NCBI RefSeq assembly: GCF_003052265.1
Contig: NZ_QANS01000004.1
Coordinates: 390,288-454,287, forward strand
Reading direction: 5' to 3'
Source of the DNA: Stenotrophobium rhamnosiphilum
GTDB lineage: Bacteria > Pseudomonadota > Gammaproteobacteria > Nevskiales > Nevskiaceae
Length of the DNA stretch: 64,000 nt
The position numbers were made by a program, and so were the translations under genes. The notes under the pieces were generated by a model. The model searched no databases. It saw nothing but the letters and a program-made list of their open reading frames with translations, and was not told the origin of the DNA. Positions 19,128 through 27,599 of the stretch are shown here, piece after piece. Position 1 is the first letter of the stretch; every line of letters starts with the position of its first letter.

Positions 19128-19541
19128 ATGACAACAGCAGATCAAGATCCAAGCGAGCTGATAAGACAGCTAAAAGAGTCCTTCCAGCAGATTAAGCTTG
19201 GTGGGGGCTTTGTAGGTAAAACCAGTCGCGTTGCTCTAGCCTTAGTAGCTATATGGACAGTCGTTATTTTCAGGCTTTCAGATAACTATATTCTTGATGC
19301 AATCATAATTTTTGCGGCAGGAATAATTACTGCTTTCTCGTTCTGGTGGATTAACAAAACAGAAGCATTTGTACAAAACAATCCAAGCATTGCCCTTTTA
19401 GAAGGTGCACAGTTCCTTGAATATCAAAAATTTGAGGCACAAATGAAGGGGGTTTTAAGCTCCCCGCAAACAAAACCCATCGTGGATCCTTCCTTGCCCG
19501 CAATATCTAGCTCGGCTTTAGAAAATGATGATTCCAAATGA
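19128..19541 (+). CDS. Hypothetical two-helix membrane protein
   Basis: This 137-aa protein of unknown function has an amphipathic start (SELIRQLKESFQQIK). Two hydrophobic segments follow (about residues 35-50, VALALVAIWTVVIF, and 57-75, AIIIFAAGIITAFSFWW), then a soluble tail rich in Ser/Pro/Asp. The codon use is AT-richer than in neighbouring housekeeping genes. The stop overlaps the next gene by ATGA, so both products probably act together. No recognised family. Confidence 0.6.
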   Translation: MTTADQDPSELIRQLKESFQQIKLGGGFVGKTSRVALALVAIWTVVIFRLSDNYILDAIIIFAAGIITAFSFWWINKTEAFVQNNPSIALLEGAQFLEYQKFEAQMKGVLSSPQTKPIVDPSLPAISSSALENDDSK

Positions 19542-19885
19542 ATAAACTGTTTCATATTGGAATTAATTTTTACGGACGCAACCCGAAGCATGCGGAGTTA
19601 TCAGCTGCTTTCGATAAAGCCCTTAGTTGGGTTCGTTATGCTCCAAACTGCTGGGTAGTTTTGAGTTCATCTGATGGCTATGCTTGGTTTCACAGGCTAA
19701 AGCCCTTGCTACACGATGATGACTCAATTTTAATCTGCGAAATACCCATGCAAGGAGAGAGGACGGGGTTTTTGCCAAAACTTGTTTGGGACTGGCTAGA
19801 AAAACAAACTGGGTCAAAGACCATACTGGACGTATTGCCAAGACCAGCACTCACTGATCAACATGATTTGAACCAAAACGTTTAA
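19538..19885 (+). CDS. Small hypothetical protein, SinR/Cas2-like fold suspected
   Basis: This 115-aa protein is translationally coupled to the membrane protein before it. Its pattern can be read as beta-alpha-beta-alpha-beta: LFHIGINF, HAELSAAFDKAL, CWVVLSS, YAWFHRLKPLL, SILICEI, then GFLPKLVWDWLEKQ. That layout, with a Trp-Val-Val strand and an Asp-Asp before the last strand, resembles the small ferredoxin-fold SinR-family/Cas2-like proteins. This is an inference from the pattern only; no catalytic motif is visible. Confidence 0.55.
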   Translation: MNKLFHIGINFYGRNPKHAELSAAFDKALSWVRYAPNCWVVLSSSDGYAWFHRLKPLLHDDDSILICEIPMQGERTGFLPKLVWDWLEKQTGSKTILDVLPRPALTDQHDLNQNV

Positions 19886-20321
19886 TGCGTTGGTTATCGA
19901 CCGCCAACTGATGGCACTCATAACGGGCTAGGTGATAACCTTTTGTTGCAGCTGCGGCTTGGCGCTGCCAAGACTCTTGGGCACGGTCACCAACTGTGGC
20001 GGCGTGAGCACGAGTACGGCGGTTTCTGCCAGATAGGCGCAGTCAGGCAGGGTCGCGACCTTAGCGGTGAATCTTAGACTGCAGCCAACAGGCCAATGGA
20101 TTGGGGAAGCCATACATAGGGAGTCGCAGACGATCTGTGTCGCCATTACGGCAGTGAATCCCCAGCTTGTGCGGGCAAGCGCGATAAACGGCTGATTTGT
20201 CCCGACTCACAGGACGAATCCTTGTAGATCACCCAATCCCAAAGCGCGACAACGCACCGACGCTCATGCGGCCCATTCCTACTATCATCGTCAATGCCGA
20301 CACCTACCGCAGGTATGGCCC
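19886..20321. other. Intergenic region without a supported gene
   Basis: This 436-base stretch separates the coupled small genes from the phospholipase D-like gene. A 72-codon open frame on the minus strand (20146-19928) is the only one of note; it has no recognisable domain and no clear ribosome binding site, so it may be a remnant or chance. No tRNA, integrase or insertion sequence end was recognised. Confidence 0.4.
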
Positions 20322-21791
20322 ATGGCGACTAAGATCATTGCTGCGTTTGAGTTCGCTCGGCGTCAGCTGAGTGAGAGTTTCGCTTGGGTAACGGGATGCA
20401 AGCTCAGCACGGTTGCGGTGCTTGCGATTATTGCGGCCAATACACAAGGCTGCGCCACTCTGCCGGACGCTAAACACGACATGGCAACGACGCCGACACA
20501 AAAGGTTGAGTTCGAAGATACGCGTGGCCCAGTCTCGGCTGCGAAAGGTGAGGCCATCCTCGAACATATCGAAGACAAGCACGGTGACTCCGAGGCGCTG
20601 CAAAACCATCTGGCCTACGAGCAGGCGGTAAATGCCAATAGCCCACTGGTTCTGGGCAACAAGCTGAAGCTGCTACAAAACGGACCTGCGACCTACGAGT
20701 CGATGATGGCGGCAATCCGTGGTGCCAAAGACAACATCAACCTTGAAACTTTCATCTTTGATGACGACAAGGTTGGTCGGCTGTTCTCTGATCTGTTGTT
20801 GAAGAAGCAGGCTGAAGGCGTGCAGGTCAACATCATCTACGACAGCATCGGCGGCCTGTCGACACCGCAAGAGTTTTTTGATCGCTTGCGTGAGGGTGGA
20901 ATCAATGTGCTGGAGTTCAATCCAGTCAATCCACTGTCGGGTAAGCAGAAGTCATGGCTGATCAACAATCGTGACCATCGCAAGCAGCTGATCGTTGATG
21001 GCCGCATTGCTTTTACTGGCGGCATCAACATCAGTGACACTTATTCGAGCGCACCCTCAGGCAAGTTGCGCAGGAAGAAACATAAAGAAAACCAACCGAA
21101 AGCCGGCTGGCGCGATACGCATATTCGTATTGAAGGACCGGTGGTCGCCGAGTTTCAGAAAATGTTTCTGGAAACTTGGGCGCGGCAAAATGGTGAGCCG
21201 CTGGCGGCCAGACATTATTTGCCCGAGATAAAAGACAAGGGCGACGAGATCGTTCGTGCGATTGGCAGCACGCCAGGCGATTCTCCAAACCTTATTTTCT
21301 TAACGCTGATTTCAGCGATCACGCATGCAGAACGCAAAGTACATCTAACCATCGCTTATTTTGCACCTGACCCGCAGTTGCTTAAGGCGCTGACTGATGC
21401 AGCGCAGCGTGGCGTTGACGTGAAACTGGTATTGCCGAGTTTTTCCGACTCATGGCCCATCTTTAATTTGGGCCGATCCTATTATTCGAAGCTGTTGCGT
21501 GGTGGTGTCAAAATTTACGAGCGCCACGGCTCGGTCATGCATGCCAAGACGGCTTGCATTGATGGCGTCTGGTCCACCATCGGATCAACCAATCTGGACT
21601 GGCGCAGCTTTTTGCATAACGACGAAATTAATGCCGTCATTCTCAGTAGCAATTTCGCCAAGCAAATGGACACCATGTTCGCCGAGGACTTGAAAGAGTC
21701 CGAGGAAATCGTGCTCAGTAAATGGAAACACCGCTCCTGGTTTTCGCGCTTGAAAGAGCGGACAGCGCGAATCGGTGCGTATTGGCTATGA
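20322..21791 (+). CDS. Phospholipase D / cardiolipin synthase family lipoprotein
   Basis: This 489-aa protein has two HKD motifs: H219 in NRDHRKQLIVDG and H407 in MHAKTACIDG, each followed by the conserved downstream Gly/Asn-rich segments. The family makes cardiolipin or transfers phosphatidyl groups. The N-terminal hydrophobic segment ends in TQGC (C44), a possible though imperfect lipobox, so it may be lipid-anchored. A Lys/Arg-rich insertion follows the first HKD half. It overlaps the next gene by ATGA; a PLD-type synthase beside an EEP-family gene recalls clsB-ybhP of E. coli. Confidence 0.9.
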   Translation: MATKIIAAFEFARRQLSESFAWVTGCKLSTVAVLAIIAANTQGCATLPDAKHDMATTPTQKVEFEDTRGPVSAAKGEAILEHIEDKHGDSEALQNHLAYEQAVNANSPLVLGNKLKLLQNGPATYESMMAAIRGAKDNINLETFIFDDDKVGRLFSDLLLKKQAEGVQVNIIYDSIGGLSTPQEFFDRLREGGINVLEFNPVNPLSGKQKSWLINNRDHRKQLIVDGRIAFTGGINISDTYSSAPSGKLRRKKHKENQPKAGWRDTHIRIEGPVVAEFQKMFLETWARQNGEPLAARHYLPEIKDKGDEIVRAIGSTPGDSPNLIFLTLISAITHAERKVHLTIAYFAPDPQLLKALTDAAQRGVDVKLVLPSFSDSWPIFNLGRSYYSKLLRGGVKIYERHGSVMHAKTACIDGVWSTIGSTNLDWRSFLHNDEINAVILSSNFAKQMDTMFAEDLKESEEIVLSKWKHRSWFSRLKERTARIGAYWL

Positions 21792-22600
21792 GTGAGAATT
21801 CCGTTGGACGAGAGGGCAGCGCTGACACCGTGCGCCTTTTGTCGCTCAACATCCAAGTTGGTCTTAATTCTTCTCGCTACTGGCATTACCTTACGCATGC
21901 TTGGCGGCATGTTCTGCCTACGCGTAGTGCTCAGCTCAATCTGGATCGCATCGCCAAGCTCGTGTCGCGCTATGACATCGTGGCGTTACAAGAAGCAGAC
22001 GCGGGCAGTTTGCGTACCTCGCAACTGAATCAAGTGGCACATCTTGCAGAACGCGCAGGCTTCCCCTATTGGCATTCCGCGGTGACGCGTGATCTACGTC
22101 CATTTGCTCAGCATTGCTTAGGTTGCTTATCGCGCTGGCCTTTGGAGAACGTGAAATATCACGCACTGCCGGGCTGGTTGCCGGGACGTGGTGCACTCGA
22201 AGTGGAAGTGCAACCTGAAGGTCGCGAACCACTGCGCCTATTCATTGTTCATCTCGCACTTGGGCGTCGTGTGCGTAAGCAACAACTGCATTTCATCTCG
22301 ACGTTAATTCATGATCGCATCGACACCATCGTACTCGGCGATCTCAATTGCGATGAAAGCGAACTGACAATTCACGATGGCTTGCGCAACGCTGGCTTAC
22401 GCGGCGTACACAAAAATCATACGTTCCCAAGCTGGCGACCATCGCGCGCTTTGGATCACATCTTGGTGACCCCGACAGTAGAGGTGCTCACTGCAACAGT
22501 TCTTGAAGAGCGACTCTCAGATCATTTGCCAGTGGCCACCGAGATTCGACTGCGTCTAGAAACAGATGATCGCAAAGCCGCACGTAGCAATAATGCATAG
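21788..22600 (+). CDS. Endonuclease/exonuclease/phosphatase family protein
   Basis: This 270-aa protein of the Mg-dependent EEP fold has LSLNIQVGL, VALQEAD, FIVHLALG, LGDLNCD, ALDHILV and the final LSDHLPVATE, the standard set of metal and catalytic motifs. The start ATG at 21788 overlaps the stop of the PLD gene. There is no signal peptide. By context it may act as a phosphatase or phosphodiesterase in phospholipid turnover, like YbhP beside ClsB; the substrate cannot be read from the sequence. Confidence 0.88.
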   Translation: MSENSVGREGSADTVRLLSLNIQVGLNSSRYWHYLTHAWRHVLPTRSAQLNLDRIAKLVSRYDIVALQEADAGSLRTSQLNQVAHLAERAGFPYWHSAVTRDLRPFAQHCLGCLSRWPLENVKYHALPGWLPGRGALEVEVQPEGREPLRLFIVHLALGRRVRKQQLHFISTLIHDRIDTIVLGDLNCDESELTIHDGLRNAGLRGVHKNHTFPSWRPSRALDHILVTPTVEVLTATVLEERLSDHLPVATEIRLRLETDDRKAARSNNA

Positions 22601-22610
22601 CTGCAAATAA

Positions 22611-22638
22611 ACGAATGGCCCCATTGCGGGGCCATTCA
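22611..22638 (-). terminator. Terminator between convergent genes
   Basis: A ten-base perfect stem GAATGGCCCC (22613-22622) / GGGGCCATTC (22628-22637) has the loop ATTGC. On the minus strand it is followed by GTTTATTTG, so it mainly serves the lipoprotein gene ending at 22663; it lies between two convergent genes and may stop both. Confidence 0.75.
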
Positions 22639-22662
22639 TCGATACAAATTTACGACTGATTT

Positions 22663-23076
22663 TTACTGCTTAGGATCTGTTGCGTACTTGGTGATCTTGG
22701 CCTGTACCTTGGCCTGTTCAAGTGTCGCATCAGCCTGCTTCTTGCAAAGCGTGCGGGCATCGCCAGCCAGCGCTTCGCAACGTTCAATGGTCACCTTGTG
22801 TGCGGCTTCGGCTTCTGCGATCGCGAGATCGAGATTGCCCTTGGCAGCTTCATGGCCATATTCAGCATCAGCTTTGTTTACATCCTTCTGAGCGTCGTTC
22901 AGGTTCTCGACCACATTGGCGCGTTCCTTCTCGACATCCTTCGCGCCTTCTACAGCGGCCTTGGTTACGTCTTCTTGGTTTTTAGCTGGGGTATCTGGGC
23001 CTCCGCATGCGCTGAGACCGAGACTCAGAACACCAGCTGAAATGATGACAACGATGTGTTTGTTTAATCCGTACAT
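22663..23076 (-). CDS. Putative coiled-coil lipoprotein
   Basis: This 137-aa protein starts MYGLNKHIVVIISAGVLSLGLSAC, a lipoprotein signal with lipobox LSAC. The mature part is highly charged and helical, rich in Lys, Glu and Ala, and is likely coiled coil. It has two further cysteines (ERCEAL and TLCKKQ). No family was recognised. The next gene upstream is divergent. An in-frame ATG at 23103 would give a longer N-terminus but spoils the signal peptide. Confidence 0.75.
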   Translation of the reverse strand: MYGLNKHIVVIISAGVLSLGLSACGGPDTPAKNQEDVTKAAVEGAKDVEKERANVVENLNDAQKDVNKADAEYGHEAAKGNLDLAIAEAEAAHKVTIERCEALAGDARTLCKKQADATLEQAKVQAKITKYATDPKQ

Positions 23077-23237
23077 GTTTAATCTCCGTGATATTTCTGG
23101 CAACTGAAATATGCGCGATCGAGTGCAAGACTTCGGTGCGCTAACACACCGATGCGATTTTCATTCGTCGCTACCATCATTTCCGTGATCTCTATATCGA
23201 CACTGCCATTGATTGGCACGCGAGTTCTAAGAGTGAG

Positions 23238-24137
23238 ATGAAAGTGAAATTCAACGTCCTAATGCGAGTGGTCTTGTTGTGTGCGGTTGTCAGCACGCCT
23301 CTCGCGCTGGCGCAGGACGCCACTTCGCTAAAAGCGCGTCACGCCGCGTTGCGTGAGCAGCTGACCAATAATCCTTTCAAACGCCCGCTCTATCTTGAGT
23401 CGAGTCAAACCTCTGGCGGACTCAAAGGCGAAACTTACGCCGTGATCGAACAACCTTATGCCGTGGTCAGTCCTGCGCTGAAAGACATCAATCATTGGTG
23501 TGACATTCTGATCCTGCATCAGAACGTGAAGAGTTGCAGTGCGGGTTCGTCGAAGTCAGCCGACATGCTTCAACTCAGCGTTGGGCGGAAATTTGATCAA
23601 CCACTCGACGATGCTTTTCCGATTGATTTTCATTACAAGGTTGTGACGAATCAGTCTGACTACCAGCAACTGTTGCTGACAGCTGATGAAGGCCCGATGG
23701 GCACCAGCCGTTACCGAATTCAGCTCGAAGTGGTGGCACTGGATGCCCAGCGCAGCTTCCTGCATCTGTCGTATTCGTATCGCTACGGCATGGCGGCGCG
23801 CGTAGCAATGCAGGGCTATCTGACAACAACCGGACGCAACAAATTGGGCTTCAGCATTGTTTCGCGCAAAGCCAATGGTGAGCCGGTCTACATGCGCGGC
23901 GTACGCGGGGTGGTCGAGCGAAACACGATGCGCTACTTCTTGGCGATTGAGGCGTATCTCGGCGCACTGTCGGCGCCAGCGTCAGAACAGCTTGAGAAGC
24001 GTCTCAACGCTTGGTACGCCGGAGTTGAACGTTATCCGCAACAACTACATGAACTCGAGCGCGGCGAGTATCTGGACATGAAGCACAAAGAAATCCAGCG
24101 TCAGCAGACCCTGCAGTCGGCCACCAGTGCCAAATAA
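23238..24137 (+). CDS. Hypothetical periplasmic protein
   Basis: This 299-aa protein of unknown function has a signal peptide MKVKFNVLMRVVLLCAVVST with cleavage near ALA-QD. Two cysteines in the mature part (WCDILIL and VKSC) are spaced for a possible disulfide. The middle (FPIDFHYKVV, YRIQLEVVALD, FLHLSYSYRYG) looks beta-rich, and the C-terminal part (YLGALSAPASEQLEKRLNAW) helical. It lies between the divergent lipoprotein and mtgA. No named domain was recognised. Confidence 0.75.
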   Translation: MKVKFNVLMRVVLLCAVVSTPLALAQDATSLKARHAALREQLTNNPFKRPLYLESSQTSGGLKGETYAVIEQPYAVVSPALKDINHWCDILILHQNVKSCSAGSSKSADMLQLSVGRKFDQPLDDAFPIDFHYKVVTNQSDYQQLLLTADEGPMGTSRYRIQLEVVALDAQRSFLHLSYSYRYGMAARVAMQGYLTTTGRNKLGFSIVSRKANGEPVYMRGVRGVVERNTMRYFLAIEAYLGALSAPASEQLEKRLNAWYAGVERYPQQLHELERGEYLDMKHKEIQRQQTLQSATSAK

Positions 24138-24236
24138 GCCCCAATTCATCTCGTATGACGGGGCAACAACCCGTCAATCTCTGTAAGCCGTTAATATTCG
24201 CGCTACAGAAATTATTAAAAACGACTAGCCCCAGCG

Positions 24237-25205
24237 ATGGATCCTCAAAACCCGCGTATCGAACCCGATCTGACTGCACCTGCAGCAGCGCCGCAATTGA
24301 CTGCGTCCAAAGCAACACCGCCTTCCGAGAAAATGACTAAAAAACGCACGTCGCTGTTTGGCTTGTTGCTCAAGCTATCGCTGATTCTGATTGCACTGGT
24401 TCTGCTGCCGATCGTGTTGTTCAAATGGGTTCCGCTGCCAACGACGGCCTTCATGCTGCAAAGTGAGGTCAAGCCGGTTGAATACACTTGGGTGCCTGCT
24501 AAAAACATCGCCAAGTTTGCAGGCCAAGCAGTTATTTCAGCCGAAGATCAAAAGTTTTATACGCACAATGGCTTTGATATCGAAGCCATGGAAAAAGCCT
24601 ACGCACACAACAAAAAATCCAAGCGTAAACGCGGTGCATCGACGATCAGTCAGCAGACCGCGAAGAATCTATTTTTATGGTCCGGCGGTGGTTACTTCCG
24701 CAAAGGCATCGAAGCAGGCGTCACGGTGTTGATCGAAAACATCTGGGGCAAACAGCGCATTCTTGAGGTGTATCTCAACGTCGCAGAATTTGGTCCCGGG
24801 CTCTACGGCGTAGAAGCCGCGTCACAAAAATATTTTCATAAATCCGCTGCGCAACTCACGCCTACAGAAGCCGCAAGATTGGCTGCAGTGCTGCCGAATC
24901 CCAAACGCTGGAAAGTGAACTCACCCGGCGCGTATGTGCAGAAACGTGTGCGCTGGATTGTGGGGCAGATGGGCTACGGCTCACGTGGCACGCCGAGCGA
25001 AGAACCAGAACCGCCGAGCACGGGGCCTGAGAGTGGCGGACAGCTTAATGACATCGATGCGCCCCTCAGCACAGAAGCGCCTATCGTAACGACTGAGCCA
25101 GAAGCACCGATTGAAGCAGAACCGAGCGGAGCGCCTATGCCCGTGCCTGTTCCTGTGGCTCCCGAAGCAGGCACTGCACCAGCGCCCGAGGCCGCTACAC
25201 CTTAG
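24237..25205 (+). CDS. mtgA: Monofunctional peptidoglycan glycosyltransferase
   Basis: MtgA polymerises lipid II into glycan strands (GT51 family). The signatures SAEDQKFYTHNGFD (catalytic Glu), KRGASTISQQTAKNLFLW, KQRILEVYLNVAEFG and PTEAARLAAVLPNP are complete. A membrane anchor precedes the domain. The C-terminus carries about 75 extra residues rich in Pro, Glu, Ala and Ser, not seen in E. coli MtgA. The ATG at 24237 lacks a good ribosome binding site; the ATG at 24333 (MTKKRTS, preceded by GAG) is an equally good start and removes a low-complexity leader. Confidence 0.93.
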   Translation: MDPQNPRIEPDLTAPAAAPQLTASKATPPSEKMTKKRTSLFGLLLKLSLILIALVLLPIVLFKWVPLPTTAFMLQSEVKPVEYTWVPAKNIAKFAGQAVISAEDQKFYTHNGFDIEAMEKAYAHNKKSKRKRGASTISQQTAKNLFLWSGGGYFRKGIEAGVTVLIENIWGKQRILEVYLNVAEFGPGLYGVEAASQKYFHKSAAQLTPTEAARLAAVLPNPKRWKVNSPGAYVQKRVRWIVGQMGYGSRGTPSEEPEPPSTGPESGGQLNDIDAPLSTEAPIVTTEPEAPIEAEPSGAPMPVPVPVAPEAGTAPAPEAATP

Positions 25206-25211
25206 TCGCGA

Positions 25212-25994
25212 TTAAAAGCGCTCGAGGAAAGTTTCAATCAGTGGCGTAACTAACGCAGCATGCGTCAGGTTCGCTGCGTGCCCAGCACCTGGAATCACTT
25301 TGAGTGTGCCTTGAGGCAGCAGACGCGCCATCTTTTCGGCATGCGCCAAGGGAATCGCGTTGTCAGTGTCGCCATGAATCACCAGCGCAGGTACTTTGAT
25401 TTGCGAGAGTGAATCCGTGAGATCGTCTCGCGTCACCAGCGTGTTAAAAATCTGCAGCAGATTGGCAGGCGTTACTTTCTTCCACTTGGCTTTCCATAAC
25501 GATGCATCGGCGTATCCCGCGCCGAGGATGATGTGCTCCAGCGTCGCCGCGGTTTGATCATCCAAGCCATTCGTAACCCAGTTGTTAATCAGCTGGGTGT
25601 AATGGGGAAGGGTGACTGGATTCTCTGGAAGCGCTTGCGTGTCGATCAAAATCAGGCCCGCAACAAACTGCGGATAACGCAGCGCTGCACGCAGCGACAG
25701 ATAACCACCTTGCGACATCCCTGCAAAAACGGCGCGCGGAATTGAAAGCTGTTGCAACAATCCAACGAGATCAGCCGCTGAGTCGTAATACGAGAACGGA
25801 GCAGCCGCGTCGCCCGTATTGCCATGACCGCGTTCATCCCAAGTAATCACGCGATACTTTTTCGACAGCGCAGTCACCTGCGCGTCGAACATCGTGCGAT
25901 CCATCAGCAAGCCATGCGAAAACACCACAACCTTGCCATTACCGCCAGTGTCTTCGTAATAAAGCGTCTGACCGCCGGTTTGTAGTGTGGGCAT
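25212..25994 (-). CDS. Alpha/beta fold hydrolase
   Basis: This 260-aa hydrolase has the catalytic triad Ser in GMSQGGYLSL, Asp in VIHGDTDNAIP and His in PGAGHAANL, plus the HG oxyanion segment VFSHGLLMD. It resembles small esterases/haloperoxidase-type hydrolases such as 3-oxoadipate enol-lactonase relatives, but the substrate is not evident. It ends six bases from the convergent mtgA gene. Confidence 0.88.
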   Translation of the reverse strand: MPTLQTGGQTLYYEDTGGNGKVVVFSHGLLMDRTMFDAQVTALSKKYRVITWDERGHGNTGDAAAPFSYYDSAADLVGLLQQLSIPRAVFAGMSQGGYLSLRAALRYPQFVAGLILIDTQALPENPVTLPHYTQLINNWVTNGLDDQTAATLEHIILGAGYADASLWKAKWKKVTPANLLQIFNTLVTRDDLTDSLSQIKVPALVIHGDTDNAIPLAHAEKMARLLPQGTLKVIPGAGHAANLTHAALVTPLIETFLERF

Positions 25995-26020
25995 TGCGAT
26001 GCTCCTGCGTTAGAGACTGA

Positions 26021-26084
26021 GTAGCCCGGGTGAAACCCGGGAAGTCTCATCTAATAAGAAGATCCCGGGTTGCACCCGGGCTAC
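26021..26084. repeat. Paired palindromes GTAGCCCGGGT...ACCCGGGCTAC
   Basis: The unit GTAGCCCGGGTGAAACCCGGG at 26021-26041 faces its inverted copy CCCGGGTTGCACCCGGGCTAC at 26064-26084 with a short AT-rich spacer. Each unit is itself palindromic. This is a REP-type dispersed element between the SDR gene and the hydrolase gene; it may stabilise or end transcripts. Confidence 0.65.
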
Positions 26085-26087
26085 AAA

Positions 26088-26864
26088 TCAAAGACCGCCG
26101 CAACCAATCAAACCACCATCCACCGTCAGCGTTGTGCCGGTGACGTAGCTGGCGGCATCAGAAACCAAATACAAAATGGCCGGTGCAATTTCTTCTGGCT
26201 GTGCGACGCGTGCGAGTGGAATCTGCTGAAGCGCAACGTTGAGAATTTGTTCGTTCTTGGTCAGTGCCGATGCGAATTTGGTCTCCGTTAAACCCGGCAG
26301 CACGGCATTAACGCGAACTTTCCATGGCGCACATTCCTTGGCAAATGCCTGCGTCATGTTGATGACGGCGGCTTTGCTGATGGAGTAGATGCCTTGGAAC
26401 ATGCCAGGCTTCACGCCGTTGATCGATGCAATATTAACGATAGCGCCGCCGCCATTCTTCTTCATCAGCTTGCTGGCCAGCGCTGCAAGTTCAAAGTAAC
26501 CCTTGATGTTCACCTGTAGGGTTTTTTCGACCATGCTCATATCGGTATCCGAGATGTGGCCGAAGTAAGGATTGGTAGCAGCGTTATTGACCAGAATATC
26601 GAGGCGGCCAAGGCCTGCTTCAATTTCGCCAATCAAACGATGCAACGCAGCAGATTCACCTTGGTGCGCCGCAATCGCCGTAGCTTTGCCACCGCTAGCG
26701 ATAATCTCAGCTGCAACCTTGTCGAGATCCTCTTGCTTACGGCTTGAGATCACGACGTGCGCGCCTTGTTGTGCGAGCAGACGCGCAGTGGCTGCGCCAA
26801 TACCGCGTGAAGCGCCGGTGATTAATGCAACGCGACCGGTCAGGTCAAAAAGTTGAGTGGACAT
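26088..26864 (-). CDS. Short-chain dehydrogenase/reductase
   Basis: This 258-aa classical SDR has TGASRGIGAATA (NAD(P) binding, near residue 17), NNAATN, the catalytic Ser in NIASINGV and YSISK with the Tyr-Lys pair. It most resembles the FabG/glucose-dehydrogenase type group used on many alcohols and 3-oxoacyl substrates; the substrate is unknown. The next gene upstream (histidine phosphatase) is 11 bases away on the same strand, suggesting an operon. Confidence 0.88.
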   Translation of the reverse strand: MSTQLFDLTGRVALITGASRGIGAATARLLAQQGAHVVISSRKQEDLDKVAAEIIASGGKATAIAAHQGESAALHRLIGEIEAGLGRLDILVNNAATNPYFGHISDTDMSMVEKTLQVNIKGYFELAALASKLMKKNGGGAIVNIASINGVKPGMFQGIYSISKAAVINMTQAFAKECAPWKVRVNAVLPGLTETKFASALTKNEQILNVALQQIPLARVAQPEEIAPAILYLVSDAASYVTGTTLTVDGGLIGCGGL

Positions 26865-26875
26865 GAAAAAAACTC

Positions 26876-27580
26876 CTAACGAAAAGTAATCAGTTCTTTT
26901 TGCTCAGTCAGTTCAAGATGAGCAATGTTATTGAAGCTCAGCAGCGAAAGATCAGAGCGACCTTTGTGAAAGCTGTGCACTGAGCCGTTGTAGATGCGCC
27001 AGTTCTGGCGAAAGGTGGTGACGTCATCCAACCCTAGCGCTGTGCGTAGCGCAACAGAGATCACGCCACCTGAAGTAAACACCACAACACGCTTATGGCC
27101 TTGGGCTGCGATTTGATTCAAACCATTCACGCAGCGATCAAAGAATTCACGCCAAGATTCAAACGGCGAATGCTCGTGCGGCGCATCCTCCAACCATTTG
27201 GTAATCGCCAAACCAAAAACTGTCTGGAACAGTTTTGGATTCTTATAGAGATCGCCCATTTGCTGGGCCAACTCCGGTGTTTCTTTTCCTATCTGCGGAA
27301 GATAAGCACGCAGAATCGGTTCGAAGGCGTATTCGCTAAAGTACGACAGCGTTTGTATGGGCAGATCGCTGCGCTGCATTGCAGCGAGCGTCGCGCGTGC
27401 GGTGTCCTGCTGGCGCGCCATGTCGCCGGCATAAACTGCATCGAATGAGAATTTGAGCTGCGACCAATACTCGCCGAGCACTTGGCCTTGTCGCTGGCCT
27501 AAGGCTGAAAGTTGATCGTAGTTTTGATGACCAAAAGAAGCCTGGCCGTGACGGACTAAATAGATCGTCGTCACGGCCAA
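26876..27580 (-). CDS. Histidine phosphatase family protein
   Basis: This 234-aa protein has the RHG motif LVRHGQASFG (R10, H11) and the second histidine region VVVFTSGGVISVALR. Here Ser-Gly-Gly stands where many family members have SHG, so the second catalytic His is not in its usual place. It may act on phosphate esters of small molecules or proteins. It sits directly upstream of the SDR gene. Confidence 0.85.
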   Translation of the reverse strand: MAVTTIYLVRHGQASFGHQNYDQLSALGQRQGQVLGEYWSQLKFSFDAVYAGDMARQQDTARATLAAMQRSDLPIQTLSYFSEYAFEPILRAYLPQIGKETPELAQQMGDLYKNPKLFQTVFGLAITKWLEDAPHEHSPFESWREFFDRCVNGLNQIAAQGHKRVVVFTSGGVISVALRTALGLDDVTTFRQNWRIYNGSVHSFHKGRSDLSLLSFNNIAHLELTEQKELITFR

Positions 27581-27599
27581 GTGTGATGCGTTGCGAAGC

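Noticed and set aside
18940..19140. Integron attC-like features before the AT-rich gene pair (hairpin CGGTGTTAC/GTAACACCG and GTTAGGA near the first start)
   Set aside because: The core sites do not fit RYYYAAC/GTTRRRY as a pair, there is no second matching site after the genes, and no integrase is present.
19928..20146. 72-codon minus-strand open frame
   Set aside because: No ribosome binding site, no recognisable domain, and a Pro/Thr-rich translation that could be chance; noted only as a possible remnant.
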